Source: an uncultured Clostridia bacterium
GTDB taxonomy: Bacteria; Bacillota; Clostridia; Christensenellales; Borkfalkiaceae
Reading direction: 5' to 3'
Assembly (NCBI GenBank): GCA_946637575.1
Contig: CAMPBJ010000004.1
Coordinates: forward strand, 1-17,584
DNA length: 17,584 bases
Positions 7,443 to 13,873 of this stretch are shown one piece after another. Made by a program: the position numbers and the translations under genes. A model generated the notes under the pieces. It did no database searches. It worked only from the letters and a program-made list of their open reading frames with translations, and was not told where the DNA came from. Each line of letters opens with the position of its first letter. Positions within the stretch are counted from its first letter, which is position 1.

Positions 7443-8081
7443 ATGAAAATTGTATTGTTTGGCGATTCTATCACGGATATGTCGAGAAACAGAACTGATC
7501 CGTGGCACAGCGTCCACTCTTTGGGCGACGGGTACGCGTTTATCTTGGGGAGCGAACTGTCTAAAATCGATCCGTACGGATTCGAACTTTATAACAGAGG
7601 TATTTCGGGAAACCGCGTCGTAGATCTTTACGCAAGGGTAAAGGCGGACGTGTGGAATATAGAGCCGGATGTTTTAAGTATTCTCATCGGCGTTAACGAC
7701 ATCTGGCACGAACTTGATTATCAAAACGGCGTGGATATCGAAAGATACGAAAAGATTTACTCGATGCTTATAGAGGACACGAAAAAGGTCTTACCGAACG
7801 TTAAGATCATGCTTTTAGAACCCTTCTTTTTAAGGGGAACGGCGACGGATGAACACTACGACTTTTTCTTGCAGGTAAAGGATTATGCGAAAGTCGTAAA
7901 GCGTCTTGCGGAAAAGTACGACCTTCCCTTTATTCCGTTACAGGAAAAGTTTGACGAGGTAGCAAAAAAGCACGAAGACACGACGCCTTATCTTTCGGAC
8001 GGCATCCACCCGAACATCGCCGGAGCGACGCTTATTGCAGACGAGTGGATGAAATGTTTTAAAAAGGAGATTTTAAAATAA
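7443..8081 (+). CDS. SGNH/GDSL-family hydrolase (esterase/lipase-like)
   Basis: The 212-residue product carries the four SGNH blocks: GDSIT with nucleophile Ser9, Gly56 in GISGN, Asn85 in GVND, and the D-x-x-H pair Asp186/His189 in DGIHP. It therefore should be an active serine esterase, in the lysophospholipase L1 or carbohydrate-esterase part of the family. There is no signal peptide or membrane segment, so it acts in the cytoplasm, and the substrate is unknown. AAGGAG ahead of the ATG supports the start. It sits between obg and yhbY, genes otherwise concerned with ribosomes, and its stop overlaps the yhbY start by one base (TAATG), so it is translationally coupled to yhbY. Confidence 0.88.
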   Translation: MKIVLFGDSITDMSRNRTDPWHSVHSLGDGYAFILGSELSKIDPYGFELYNRGISGNRVVDLYARVKADVWNIEPDVLSILIGVNDIWHELDYQNGVDIERYEKIYSMLIEDTKKVLPNVKIMLLEPFFLRGTATDEHYDFFLQVKDYAKVVKRLAEKYDLPFIPLQEKFDEVAKKHEDTTPYLSDGIHPNIAGATLIADEWMKCFKKEILK

Positions 8082-8374
8082 TGCTTACGAGCAAACAGAG
8101 AGCAAATCTTCGTTCGCTTGCGCAGAAAATCGAACCCGTGGCGCAGTTCGGAAAGCAGGGACTTACCGAAAATTTTACCGACGGGCTTGCCCTTGCCATC
8201 GAAAAGAGAGAACTTATTAAAGTTACCGTCCTTGAAAATTCGGGATATAGCCCCAAAGAGGCGGGGGTTTTGATCGCGGACGCGCTTAACGCGGAATTCG
8301 TCTGCGCGACGGGTAGAAAACTCGTGTTCTATAAGAGAAGTTACAGAACGGACGTAGAGCATATAGAAGTTTAA
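8081..8374 (+). CDS. yhbY: YhbY family RNA-binding protein (CRM domain)
   Basis: The 97-residue product is a single CRM domain with the standard order: LTSKQRANLRSLAQKIEPVAQFGKQGLT (the GxxG RNA-binding loop is GKQG), then LIKVTVLENS and the closing ATGRKLVFYKRS strand. YhbY binds the pre-50S ribosomal particle. The ATG overlaps the SGNH hydrolase stop by one base, and the GGAG of an AAGGAG lies 11 bases upstream. The TAA shares four bases (TTAA) with the stop of the convergent membrane-protein gene. In many Firmicutes yhbY runs directly into nadD; here an antisense gene separates them. Confidence 0.93.
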   Translation: MLTSKQRANLRSLAQKIEPVAQFGKQGLTENFTDGLALAIEKRELIKVTVLENSGYSPKEAGVLIADALNAEFVCATGRKLVFYKRSYRTDVEHIEV

Positions 8375-9117
8375 CCGTCTTTTCCGAAGACGCGGCAAAG
8401 CAGGGCGGAAAGGATAAATGCCGTTCCGAACGCAAGGTAGTACGTTTTTATCGGAACGAAGAACGAAAAAGAAAGAAAGAACAAGCCGTAGAGCAGAAAA
8501 CTCACGGCTTTCTTTTTATATAGCGGCAAAATTAGGAGCGTTTTTTTCTTCTTTTCGGGAACGATAACTTCTTTTGGGAAAAGATTTGCGGCTTTCATAT
8601 CCGAAAAGACTTCCTTTCCGTCTTTTAAGGTAATTTTTCCGAACTTTCCGAAAAACGCCCTTTCGTTTTCCGAAAAGTTTTCGGAAAGAACGGTTACGCC
8701 GTCTTTATATCTTGCGAGCGCGCGTAAAATTTTACCCTTGTCTTTTTCCGAAAAGGAAAAAAGCGGAAGGATCGCGCGGGTTTTTTCAAGTTCGATAACG
8801 TCGCCGTTTATTTTCGCGCCGCCGTTTTTATTTTTGTAAAGCGGGTAAAAAAACTCCGCCTGTTTTTCTTCTTTCAAAGCGGCAAGGTTTATCATCGCGC
8901 TCTCGTACTTTTGTTTTTCGAGTTTTCCGTCCACCGATCTTGCTCTTTTTTTGTTCGCCGCCCTGTAAAACAATACGCCCGAAATTATCGCAAGCGAAAC
9001 TGAAATGATTAAAGAAAACGGGTACGGGGTAAAATAGTATAAAAACACCGAAAGAATTATAAAGGACGAAAAAGACAGAAAGACCGTGTCCGAAATAATG
9101 GAAAAACCTGTTCTCAT
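8371..9117 (-). CDS. Membrane protein of unknown function (248 aa)
   Basis: I do not recognise the family. The product has two N-terminal membrane spans (about residues 10-29 and 33-52), a basic linker (KKRARS), a soluble Lys/Glu-rich middle of roughly 130 residues, then two C-terminal spans (about 200-240). The two-plus-two arrangement suggests a cytosolic domain held between membrane hairpins. I chose the ATG at 9117 (MRTGFSII) over the longer frame reaching 9246, because the extra codons overlap the nadD promoter and start and look unlike protein. No Shine-Dalgarno is present; TACTAT at 9124-9129 (minus strand) lies exactly six bases before the ATG, suggesting a leaderless start. Codon use matches the neighbours. 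Its stop overlaps that of yhbY. Confidence 0.7.
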   Translation of the reverse strand: MRTGFSIISDTVFLSFSSFIILSVFLYYFTPYPFSLIISVSLAIISGVLFYRAANKKRARSVDGKLEKQKYESAMINLAALKEEKQAEFFYPLYKNKNGGAKINGDVIELEKTRAILPLFSFSEKDKGKILRALARYKDGVTVLSENFSENERAFFGKFGKITLKDGKEVFSDMKAANLFPKEVIVPEKKKKTLLILPLYKKKAVSFLLYGLFFLSFSFFVPIKTYYLAFGTAFILSALLCRVFGKDG

Positions 9118-9164
9118 ATAGGCATAGTATTGACCGAAAGTAAAGAAATTAGACGGTAAAGCGG

Positions 9165-9193
9165 TTGATTTTATCCGTAAATTGTGCGATAAT
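9165..9193 (+). promoter_or_regulatory. Sigma-A-type promoter for nadD-yqeK, leaderless
   Basis: TTGATT (9165-9170), a 17-base spacer and GATAAT (9188-9193) with the extended -10 TGC just before it. Exactly six bases separate the -10 box from the GTG at 9200, so transcription should start on the start codon itself. Confidence 0.75.
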
Positions 9194-9199
9194 AGGAGC

Positions 9200-10318
9200 G
9201 TGAAGAGAGTAGGAATATTCGGCGGAACTTTCGATCCCGCGCACAACGAACACGTAAATCTTGCAAAATCGGCGATAGAAGAACTTTCGCTCGATAGTCT
9301 TTACGTAGTTCCGACCTTTATTCCGCCGCATAAAAAGAGTCTTACGCCGGCGGCGGACAGGCTTGCTATGGCGAAGATAGCGTTTTTTGACTTAAAAAAG
9401 GTAACGGTCAGCGACGTCGAAATAAAAAGGGAAGGGAAGAGTTACACTTATTTCACCGTGGAAGAGATAAAAAAAGAGAATAAGGACGCGGAACTTTTTT
9501 TACTTGTCGGCACGGATATGCTTTGCGACTTTTTCACCTGGAAAAATCCCGAAAGAATACTTTTAAACTGCACGCTCGTCTGTGCGGGAAGAAAAGGGGA
9601 AACCGTTCCCGACGGATTTAGGGAAGAGTTTATAAAAAGGTTCGGCAAAGATTATCGCACTCTTAACTTTTCGGGAAAAGAAGTGTCTTCTACAAAAATC
9701 CGCGCGCTGATCTCTCTTGGGCTTTCCGCAAGCGAATATATTCCGAAAGCCGAAGAAGAGTATATTAAAGAGCAAGGGCTATACTCTGATAAGTATTCGG
9801 ACTACGTAAAAGAAAAACTTCCCGAAAAGCGAAAGATTCACACAGTCGGCGTTATCGAAAGCGCGGTAAAACTTGCAAAACGCGTGGGAGTGGACGTCGA
9901 AAAGGCGCGGATAACCGCAACGCTTCACGACTGCGCAAAGTATGAAAGAAAAGAAGACTATCCGAACTTTTCTATGCCCGAAAGCGTTCCCCCGCCCGTC
10001 GAACACGCGTTTCTGGGGGCGTATATTGCGGAACACGTTTTGGGCGTAGAAGACGAAGAGATAATAAACGCCGTGCGCTATCACACTTCGGGAAGAGCGA
10101 AAATGACCGATCTTGAAAAGGTGATCTTCGTTGCGGATATGATAGAAGAAAACAGGGTTTACGACGGAGTGGAAAGGTTAAGAGAGGCCGTGGAAAAGGA
10201 CTTTAACAGCGGATTTTTACTCTGTCTTAAAGAAGAAACCGAACACATAATCAAAAAGAAAGGGCCGATATACGAAAAGACGATAGAGGCGTTCAATTAC
10301 TACGTTAAAGGAGAATAA
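9200..10318 (+). CDS. nadD: NadD-YqeK fusion: nicotinate-nucleotide adenylyltransferase + HD-domain Ap4A hydrolase
   Basis: The 372-residue product joins two enzymes. Residues 1 to about 195 are NadD, which makes deamido-NAD from nicotinate mononucleotide and ATP: GIFGGTFDPAHNEH at 5-18 and SSTKIR at 163-168. The usual HxGH signature reads HNEH (15-18), Glu in place of Gly. Residues from about 205 onward are a YqeK-type HD phosphohydrolase, with His214, His243-Asp244 (LHDCAKYE), His269, His295 and Asp313 as the metal ligands. YqeK enzymes split Ap4A symmetrically to ADP. The start is GTG at 9200: AGGAGC lies too close (one base) to act as a ribosome-binding site, and the promoter puts the transcript's first base on the GTG. 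rsfS follows one base later. Confidence 0.93.
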   Translation: MKRVGIFGGTFDPAHNEHVNLAKSAIEELSLDSLYVVPTFIPPHKKSLTPAADRLAMAKIAFFDLKKVTVSDVEIKREGKSYTYFTVEEIKKENKDAELFLLVGTDMLCDFFTWKNPERILLNCTLVCAGRKGETVPDGFREEFIKRFGKDYRTLNFSGKEVSSTKIRALISLGLSASEYIPKAEEEYIKEQGLYSDKYSDYVKEKLPEKRKIHTVGVIESAVKLAKRVGVDVEKARITATLHDCAKYERKEDYPNFSMPESVPPPVEHAFLGAYIAEHVLGVEDEEIINAVRYHTSGRAKMTDLEKVIFVADMIEENRVYDGVERLREAVEKDFNSGFLLCLKEETEHIIKKKGPIYEKTIEAFNYYVKGE

Positions 10319-10319
10319 A

Positions 10320-10661
10320 ATGGAATCCGAAAAACTTGCCGAAAGCATTTGCACGCTTTTAAAAGACCATAAGGCGATAGACGTTTGCATGATAAACGTA
10401 AAAGAAAAAACTTCGCTTGCCGATTACTTTGTGATAGCGGGCGGAAACAGTATCACCCACACGAAAGCGCTCGTAGGACATATCGAGGAGATGACCGAAA
10501 AGGAGGGCGTGTCGCCTAAAAGACGCGAAGGCGTCAGGGAAGGAAGATGGGCGGTTTTAGATTACGGCGAAGTTATCGTTCACATCTTCAACGACGAAAC
10601 GAGGCTCTTTTATCACTTGGAGTCGCTTTGGGACGACGGCACGAACGTAAAGAAGTTTTAA
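10320..10661 (+). CDS. rsfS: Ribosomal silencing factor RsfS
   Basis: The 113-residue product matches RsfS/Iojap throughout: ICTLLKDHKAIDVCMINVKEKTSLADYFVIAGG, then REGVREGRWAVLDY, GEVIVHIFNDETRLFYHLESLW. RsfS binds ribosomal protein uL14 and blocks joining of the two subunits in starvation. It is separated by one base from nadD-yqeK, with AAAGGAG before the ATG, so it is a member of the same operon, the standard arrangement in Firmicutes. The TAA shares four bases (TTAA) with the stop of the convergent small membrane protein gene; no terminator hairpin was seen after it. Confidence 0.95.
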   Translation: MESEKLAESICTLLKDHKAIDVCMINVKEKTSLADYFVIAGGNSITHTKALVGHIEEMTEKEGVSPKRREGVREGRWAVLDYGEVIVHIFNDETRLFYHLESLWDDGTNVKKF

Positions 10662-10891
10662 GTTTTTTTGACGTAGATCCTGTCGATCTCTTCGGGGTCT
10701 ATTTCGATACTCTTAAAAGAAGGTTGCGGTCGGGGTTTTTTAACGCGCGGCTTTTTGGGTTTTTGCTTTTTTAAAAGGACTTTCAGCGCGAGAAAGACCG
10801 CGCGGATCCCCGCGCCTAAAATAAAAGAGAGTAAAAACAGCACCAGAACGGACAGAATCCCCGTCGACAACGGGATAGATTCGATATTCAC
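10658..10891 (-). CDS. Small single-span membrane protein of unknown function (77 aa)
   Basis: I do not recognise the family. The product has one strong membrane segment (about residues 11-36), then a very basic Lys/Pro/Arg tail (KKQKPKKPRVKKPRPQP) and a short acidic ending (EIDPEEIDRIYV). The positive-inside rule would put the tail in the cytoplasm, where it might touch RNA, DNA or membrane lipids; this is inference only. The start is GTG at 10891 with no Shine-Dalgarno; a perfect TATAAT ends exactly six bases before it, suggesting a leaderless mRNA. The promoter match and the precise four-base stop overlap with rsfS are the reasons to accept this short frame. Confidence 0.6.
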   Translation of the reverse strand: MNIESIPLSTGILSVLVLFLLSFILGAGIRAVFLALKVLLKKQKPKKPRVKKPRPQPSFKSIEIDPEEIDRIYVKKT

Positions 10892-10897
10892 GCAGGT

Positions 10898-10903
10898 ATT
10901 ATA
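10898..10903 (-). promoter_or_regulatory. -10 box for the small membrane protein gene
   Basis: The minus strand reads TATAAT-ACCTGC-GTG, a consensus -10 box six bases before the GTG start. The -35 region is weak: TTTTCC at a 16-base spacing is the best match. Confidence 0.5.
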
Positions 10904-10970
10904 TAGAGTAATAAAAAGCGGAAAATGATAACGTTTGTCGCGTAATGAAAGATTTTGATACTTAAAACGC

Positions 10971-10999
10971 TTTACAACGTATCGTCAAAATGATAGAAT
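10971..10999 (+). promoter_or_regulatory. Promoter for the FMN riboswitch-ribU transcript
   Basis: TTTACA (10971-10976), a 17-base spacer and TAGAAT (10994-10999) with an extended -10 TG one base upstream. Transcription should begin near 11006, about ten bases before the aptamer. The two hexamers are identical to those of the tsaE promoter at 11708-11736. Confidence 0.7.
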
Positions 11000-11015
11000 A
11001 AAGAAAATCGAATAA

Positions 11016-11126
11016 AAATCTTTGGGGCGGAGTGCAATTCTCCACCGGCAGTATAGTCTGCAAGCCTTACGGCACGATTCGGTGCAATTCCGAAGCCGAC
11101 GGTATAGTCCGGATGGGAAAAGATTT
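11016..11126 (+). promoter_or_regulatory. FMN riboswitch (RFN element) aptamer
   Basis: The conserved RFN strings are in order: GGGGCGGAGTGCAATTCTCC at 11024, ACCGGCAGTATAGTCTGCAAGCC, then GATTCGGTGCAATTCCGAAGCCGAC and GGTATAGTCCGGATGGGAAAAGA. Stem P1 closes the element perfectly: AAATCTTT (11016-11023) with AAAGATTT (11119-11126). It directly precedes a riboflavin transporter gene, so FMN should shut off riboflavin import. Confidence 0.97.
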
Positions 11127-11141
11127 GTTTTTTTATTTTCG

Positions 11142-11164
11142 CCCCGAAAAGAAGGGGTTTTTTT
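11142..11164 (+). terminator. Riboswitch expression platform: terminator that also masks the ribU ribosome-binding site
   Basis: CCCC (11142-11145) pairs with GGGG (11154-11157), followed by seven T's (11158-11164), then the ribU ATG at 11165. The GGGG belongs to AAGGGG (11152-11157), the only ribosome-binding site for ribU, so the same hairpin could stop transcription or hide the ribosome site. The competing partner for CGCCCC (11140-11145) is GGGGCG (11024-11029) in the aptamer's 5' part. Confidence 0.7.
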
Positions 11165-11707
11165 ATGCAAAAAATATCTATGACTAAAAAACTCGTGGGA
11201 ACGGCGATGTTTTCCGCACTCTCATTTGCCGTCTCCTTTTTGGAGTTTTCGGTCTTTCCTTCCGCGGCTTTTTTAAAACTCGACTTTTCGCTCGTGTTCG
11301 TTCTGCTTTCGGGCTTCGCGTTCGGACCGCTCTTCGGGATAACGACCGCGGGGGTAAAGGAACTTTTGTGTTTTATCACGAAGAGTTCTACGGGCGGCAT
11401 CGGGGAACTTGCAAACTTTTTGGTCGCGCTCGGGTTTATACTTATCCCGACTATAACTTACAGGTTCAAAAAGGGGATAGGCACGGTCGTTTTAACTCTC
11501 TTTTTGGGTAGCCTTGCCGAGATCGTCGTCGCGCTTTTAACAAACAGGTTTATCAACTTTCCGCTCTTTATGGGGGATCGGGCAGGCGAGTATTTTGAAA
11601 AACTCTGGTACTTTGTCGTGCTGTTCAACCTGATAAAGACCGTCGCGGTTTCGGTTATCACCGTCGCGCTCTATAAGCGCGTTTCGTGGCTAATAAAGAA
11701 AATCTGA
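11165..11707 (+). CDS. ribU: Riboflavin ECF transporter substrate-binding component RibU
   Basis: The 180-residue product is a hydrophobic six-span S-component of an energy-coupling-factor transporter. The pattern AFLKLDFSLVFVLLSGFAFGP, then GVKELLCF and GGIGELANFL, fits RibU, the riboflavin-specific S-protein. It needs the shared EcfA/A'/T module, which is not in this window. The FMN riboswitch immediately upstream makes riboflavin the expected substrate. ATG at 11165 has AAGGGG seven bases upstream. The TGA ends at 11707, and the next base starts the -35 box of the tsaE promoter. Confidence 0.93.
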   Translation: MQKISMTKKLVGTAMFSALSFAVSFLEFSVFPSAAFLKLDFSLVFVLLSGFAFGPLFGITTAGVKELLCFITKSSTGGIGELANFLVALGFILIPTITYRFKKGIGTVVLTLFLGSLAEIVVALLTNRFINFPLFMGDRAGEYFEKLWYFVVLFNLIKTVAVSVITVALYKRVSWLIKKI

Positions 11708-11736
11708 TTTACAAAAGCGCGTAAATGCGGTAGAAT
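11708..11736 (+). promoter_or_regulatory. Promoter for tsaE-tsaB-rimI, leaderless
   Basis: TTTACA (11708-11713), a 17-base spacer and TAGAAT (11731-11736). Six bases later is the tsaE ATG (11743), so the transcript should begin at or next to the start codon. No Shine-Dalgarno is present. Confidence 0.8.
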
Positions 11737-11742
11737 ATAGAT

Positions 11743-12138
11743 ATGGAATATATATCGAAGAGCGCGAAAGAAACCGAAAAGATCGCGTTCGAGTTTGCAA
11801 AGACCTTAAAAAAAGGGGACACCGTGCTTTTATCCGGAGATCTGGGCGCGGGAAAGACCGAGTTTACAAAAGGGATCTGCAAGTTTTTTAACATAACTAA
11901 CGTAACCAGTCCTACGTACGCTTACTTAAACGTGTACGGCGACTTTATTTATCACTTCGATTTTTACAGGCTGTCTTCGGAAGAAGACGCGGAGACGCTC
12001 GGTCTTGCCGACTATTTTTCGGGGGATAATATTTCGATAGTCGAGTGGGGCGAGAACGTAAAGGGGATACTTCCCGACGGGGCAAAGACGGTGAAGATAG
12101 AAAAGACGGGCGAAACGGAGCGAAAGATCACGTTATGA
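11743..12138 (+). CDS. tsaE: tRNA t6A modification ATPase TsaE
   Basis: The 131-residue product has the TsaE P-loop GDLGAGKT (32-39), SPTYAYLNVY (about 56-65), HFDFYRL (71-77) and VEWGE (100-104). TsaE is the ATPase that drives the TsaB-TsaD complex forming threonylcarbamoyl-adenosine at position 37 of ANN-decoding tRNAs. tsaB starts within its stop codon (ATGA overlap), so they are translated together. The tsaD gene is not in this window. A leaderless mRNA is implied by the promoter position. Length is slightly under the usual 150, from a short C-terminus. Confidence 0.94.
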   Translation: MEYISKSAKETEKIAFEFAKTLKKGDTVLLSGDLGAGKTEFTKGICKFFNITNVTSPTYAYLNVYGDFIYHFDFYRLSSEEDAETLGLADYFSGDNISIVEWGENVKGILPDGAKTVKIEKTGETERKITL

Positions 12139-12746
12139 ATTATCTTGCGATAGATACGAGCGGTAAACATCTTACCGTGATAGTAAAGGCGAACGGAAAG
12201 GAGTACAAGACCTTTATCGGAGACGACAAGGTGAAACACTCCGAAAACCTGATGTTTGAGACCGAAAAACTTTTTACCGCCGCGAACGTGAGCGGGAAAG
12301 ATTTGGATTTTATTTCGGTCGTCGTCGGCGCGGGTTCTTTTACGGGGATCAGGATAGGCATATCCACCGTAAAGGCGTTGTGCTTTGCCGAAAACAAACC
12401 CTTTTTATCAATAACCTCTTTCGACACTATTGCATATAATAAGTCGAAAGGAAAAGTTATGGCCGTCATTTCAGCGGGGCACGGCGGATTTTACGCCTGC
12501 GGTTACGACGGGGGAAAAATCTCTTTTCCGCCCCGCTTTTTACTAAAAGACGAACTTTCTACCTATAAAAACGAATACGAATTTTTAAGCGCCGAACCTA
12601 TCCCCGATTTTCAGACGGAGATAGTTTCCGTGTGCGACGGGCTTATGAACGCGACCGAAAAAAAGGCGGATAAAATATCGACCGACCTTTCTACCTTAAA
12701 ACCGCTGTATTTACGAAAGAGTCAGGCGGAAGAGGGAAGACCGTGA
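12135..12746 (+). CDS. tsaB: tRNA t6A modification protein TsaB
   Basis: The 203-residue product has the degraded ASKHA fold of TsaB: YLAIDTSG at 3-10, HSENLM at 35-40, GAGSFTGIRIG at 65-75 (the signature loop), and PLYLRKSQAEE near the end. TsaB is the dimerisation partner of TsaD. A longer frame begins at 12045, but the ATG at 12135 overlapping the tsaE TGA (ATGA) is the correct start, as it begins with the conserved strand. The C-terminal half is shorter and more divergent than in Escherichia coli, as is usual in Firmicutes. Confidence 0.94.
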   Translation: MNYLAIDTSGKHLTVIVKANGKEYKTFIGDDKVKHSENLMFETEKLFTAANVSGKDLDFISVVVGAGSFTGIRIGISTVKALCFAENKPFLSITSFDTIAYNKSKGKVMAVISAGHGGFYACGYDGGKISFPPRFLLKDELSTYKNEYEFLSAEPIPDFQTEIVSVCDGLMNATEKKADKISTDLSTLKPLYLRKSQAEEGRP

Positions 12747-13159
12747 GAGCGATAGAGAGAAAGGACGTAAAACTTCTTGTCATCGCAAGGGAAAGTTTTC
12801 CCGACGCGTGGAACGAGGAAATGCTTTCTTCCGCGTTCGACGGCGGAAGGTTCTTCGGCTTTATTGAAGAACGGGAAGAAGGCTTTTCTTTCGTTACTTT
12901 TTCGCTCTCTATTGATACCGCGGATATAGAAGACGTGTTCACTTCCGAAAGTTTAAGGCGGCGGGGAATAGCAAAAGCGCTCCTTTTGCGCGCGCTGACC
13001 TTTATAAAAGAAAAGGGGAAGGGAAGAGTTCTTTTGGAAGTAAACGAAAAGAACGCGCCCGCTATCGCGCTTTATACTTCTTTGGGATTTAGAAAGATTG
13101 CCGTAAGAAAGAACTACTATTCTTCGGGCGACGCGCTCGTTTTGGAAAAGGAGTTATAA
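12743..13159 (+). CDS. rimI: N-acetyltransferase RimI
   Basis: The 138-residue GNAT protein matches RimI: DIEDVFTSESLRRRGIAKALL (acetyl-CoA loop RRGIA at 73-77), LEVNEKNAPAIALYTSLGF and the closing RKNYYSSGDALVLEKEL. RimI acetylates the N-terminal Ala of ribosomal protein bS18 in E. coli and commonly accompanies tsaB/tsaE. The GTG start overlaps the tsaB TGA by four bases (GTGA), so it is translationally coupled. The protein is short but contains the full fold. Confidence 0.92.
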   Translation: MRAIERKDVKLLVIARESFPDAWNEEMLSSAFDGGRFFGFIEEREEGFSFVTFSLSIDTADIEDVFTSESLRRRGIAKALLLRALTFIKEKGKGRVLLEVNEKNAPAIALYTSLGFRKIAVRKNYYSSGDALVLEKEL

Positions 13160-13162
13160 AAA

Positions 13163-13873
13163 ATAGAAGTTTTCGTTCCGAGATCTTCTACGAAAGATAA
13201 ACCCCCGTTACTTTTATTGCACGGGTATTTATCGAACAAAGAAAGTTTTAACGCCATTAGATTTAACCTTTCGCGTTCCTTTTCGCTTTACTCTTTCGAC
13301 TTTAAGGGGTTCGGCGAAAACGCGGAGATGGAATATCCTTACTCCTTGTCCGACTACGCGGACGAAGTTAAAGACTTCTGTAAGAGTAAAAACCTTACCC
13401 GTCCTTTCGTTTTGGCGCACTCGTTCGGCGCACGGGTGGTGTTTAAGATCGCAAAAGAGCGCCCCGACTTTTTTTCAAAAGTCGTTCTCGTAGGTCCTGC
13501 GGGGATAAAGCCGAGGTTTTCGCTTAAAAAAGCGGTAAAAAAGAAAACTTTCGACTTTCTAAAAAGATTTGTAAAAAGGGAAAAACTTTCGGCATTTTAC
13601 TCGAAAGATTATATATCTCTTTCGCCGATTATGAAAAAGAGTTTCGTTCTGGTAACGCGCGAAAATTTGGACGAAGGCATAAAAAGGTTAAGCGTTCCGA
13701 CGCTTATTTTAGTCGGCAAAAGGGATAAGGAAACACCCGTTTATATGGGCAGAAAACTTAATAAGATGATAAAAAACAGCGAACTTAAAGTTTTGCGCGG
13801 CGCGGGGCATTTCGCCTTTTTAGACCGACCGAAACAGGTTTGCGAGTATATAACGGAGTTTTGTAAAGAATAA
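13163..13873 (+). CDS. Alpha/beta-hydrolase with apparent ATA start codon
   Basis: A 236-residue alpha/beta hydrolase: the first strand and oxyanion motif KPPLLLLHGYLSN, nucleophile Ser87 in AHSFGA, acid Asp in VGKRDKETP and base His in GAGHFAF. Substrate unknown. Only one frame is possible after the rimI TAA, and it contains no ATG, GTG or TTG before a TTG at 13217. Starting there would delete the first beta strand and leave the protein beginning at the catalytic HG. The codon ATA at 13163 lies nine bases after an AAGGAG (13148-13153) and yields IEVFVPRS plus the complete fold, so I place the start there. murF overlaps its stop by one base. A sequencing or real G-to-A change at a former ATG is the alternative. 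Confidence 0.75.
   Translation: MEVFVPRSSTKDKPPLLLLHGYLSNKESFNAIRFNLSRSFSLYSFDFKGFGENAEMEYPYSLSDYADEVKDFCKSKNLTRPFVLAHSFGARVVFKIAKERPDFFSKVVLVGPAGIKPRFSLKKAVKKKTFDFLKRFVKREKLSAFYSKDYISLSPIMKKSFVLVTRENLDEGIKRLSVPTLILVGKRDKETPVYMGRKLNKMIKNSELKVLRGAGHFAFLDRPKQVCEYITEFCKE

Noticed and set aside
9118..9246. N-terminal extension of the minus-strand membrane protein to 9246
   Set aside because: The extra codons overlap the nadD promoter and start region and give a non-family-like, unstructured sequence; the ATG at 9117 has a fitting -10 box.
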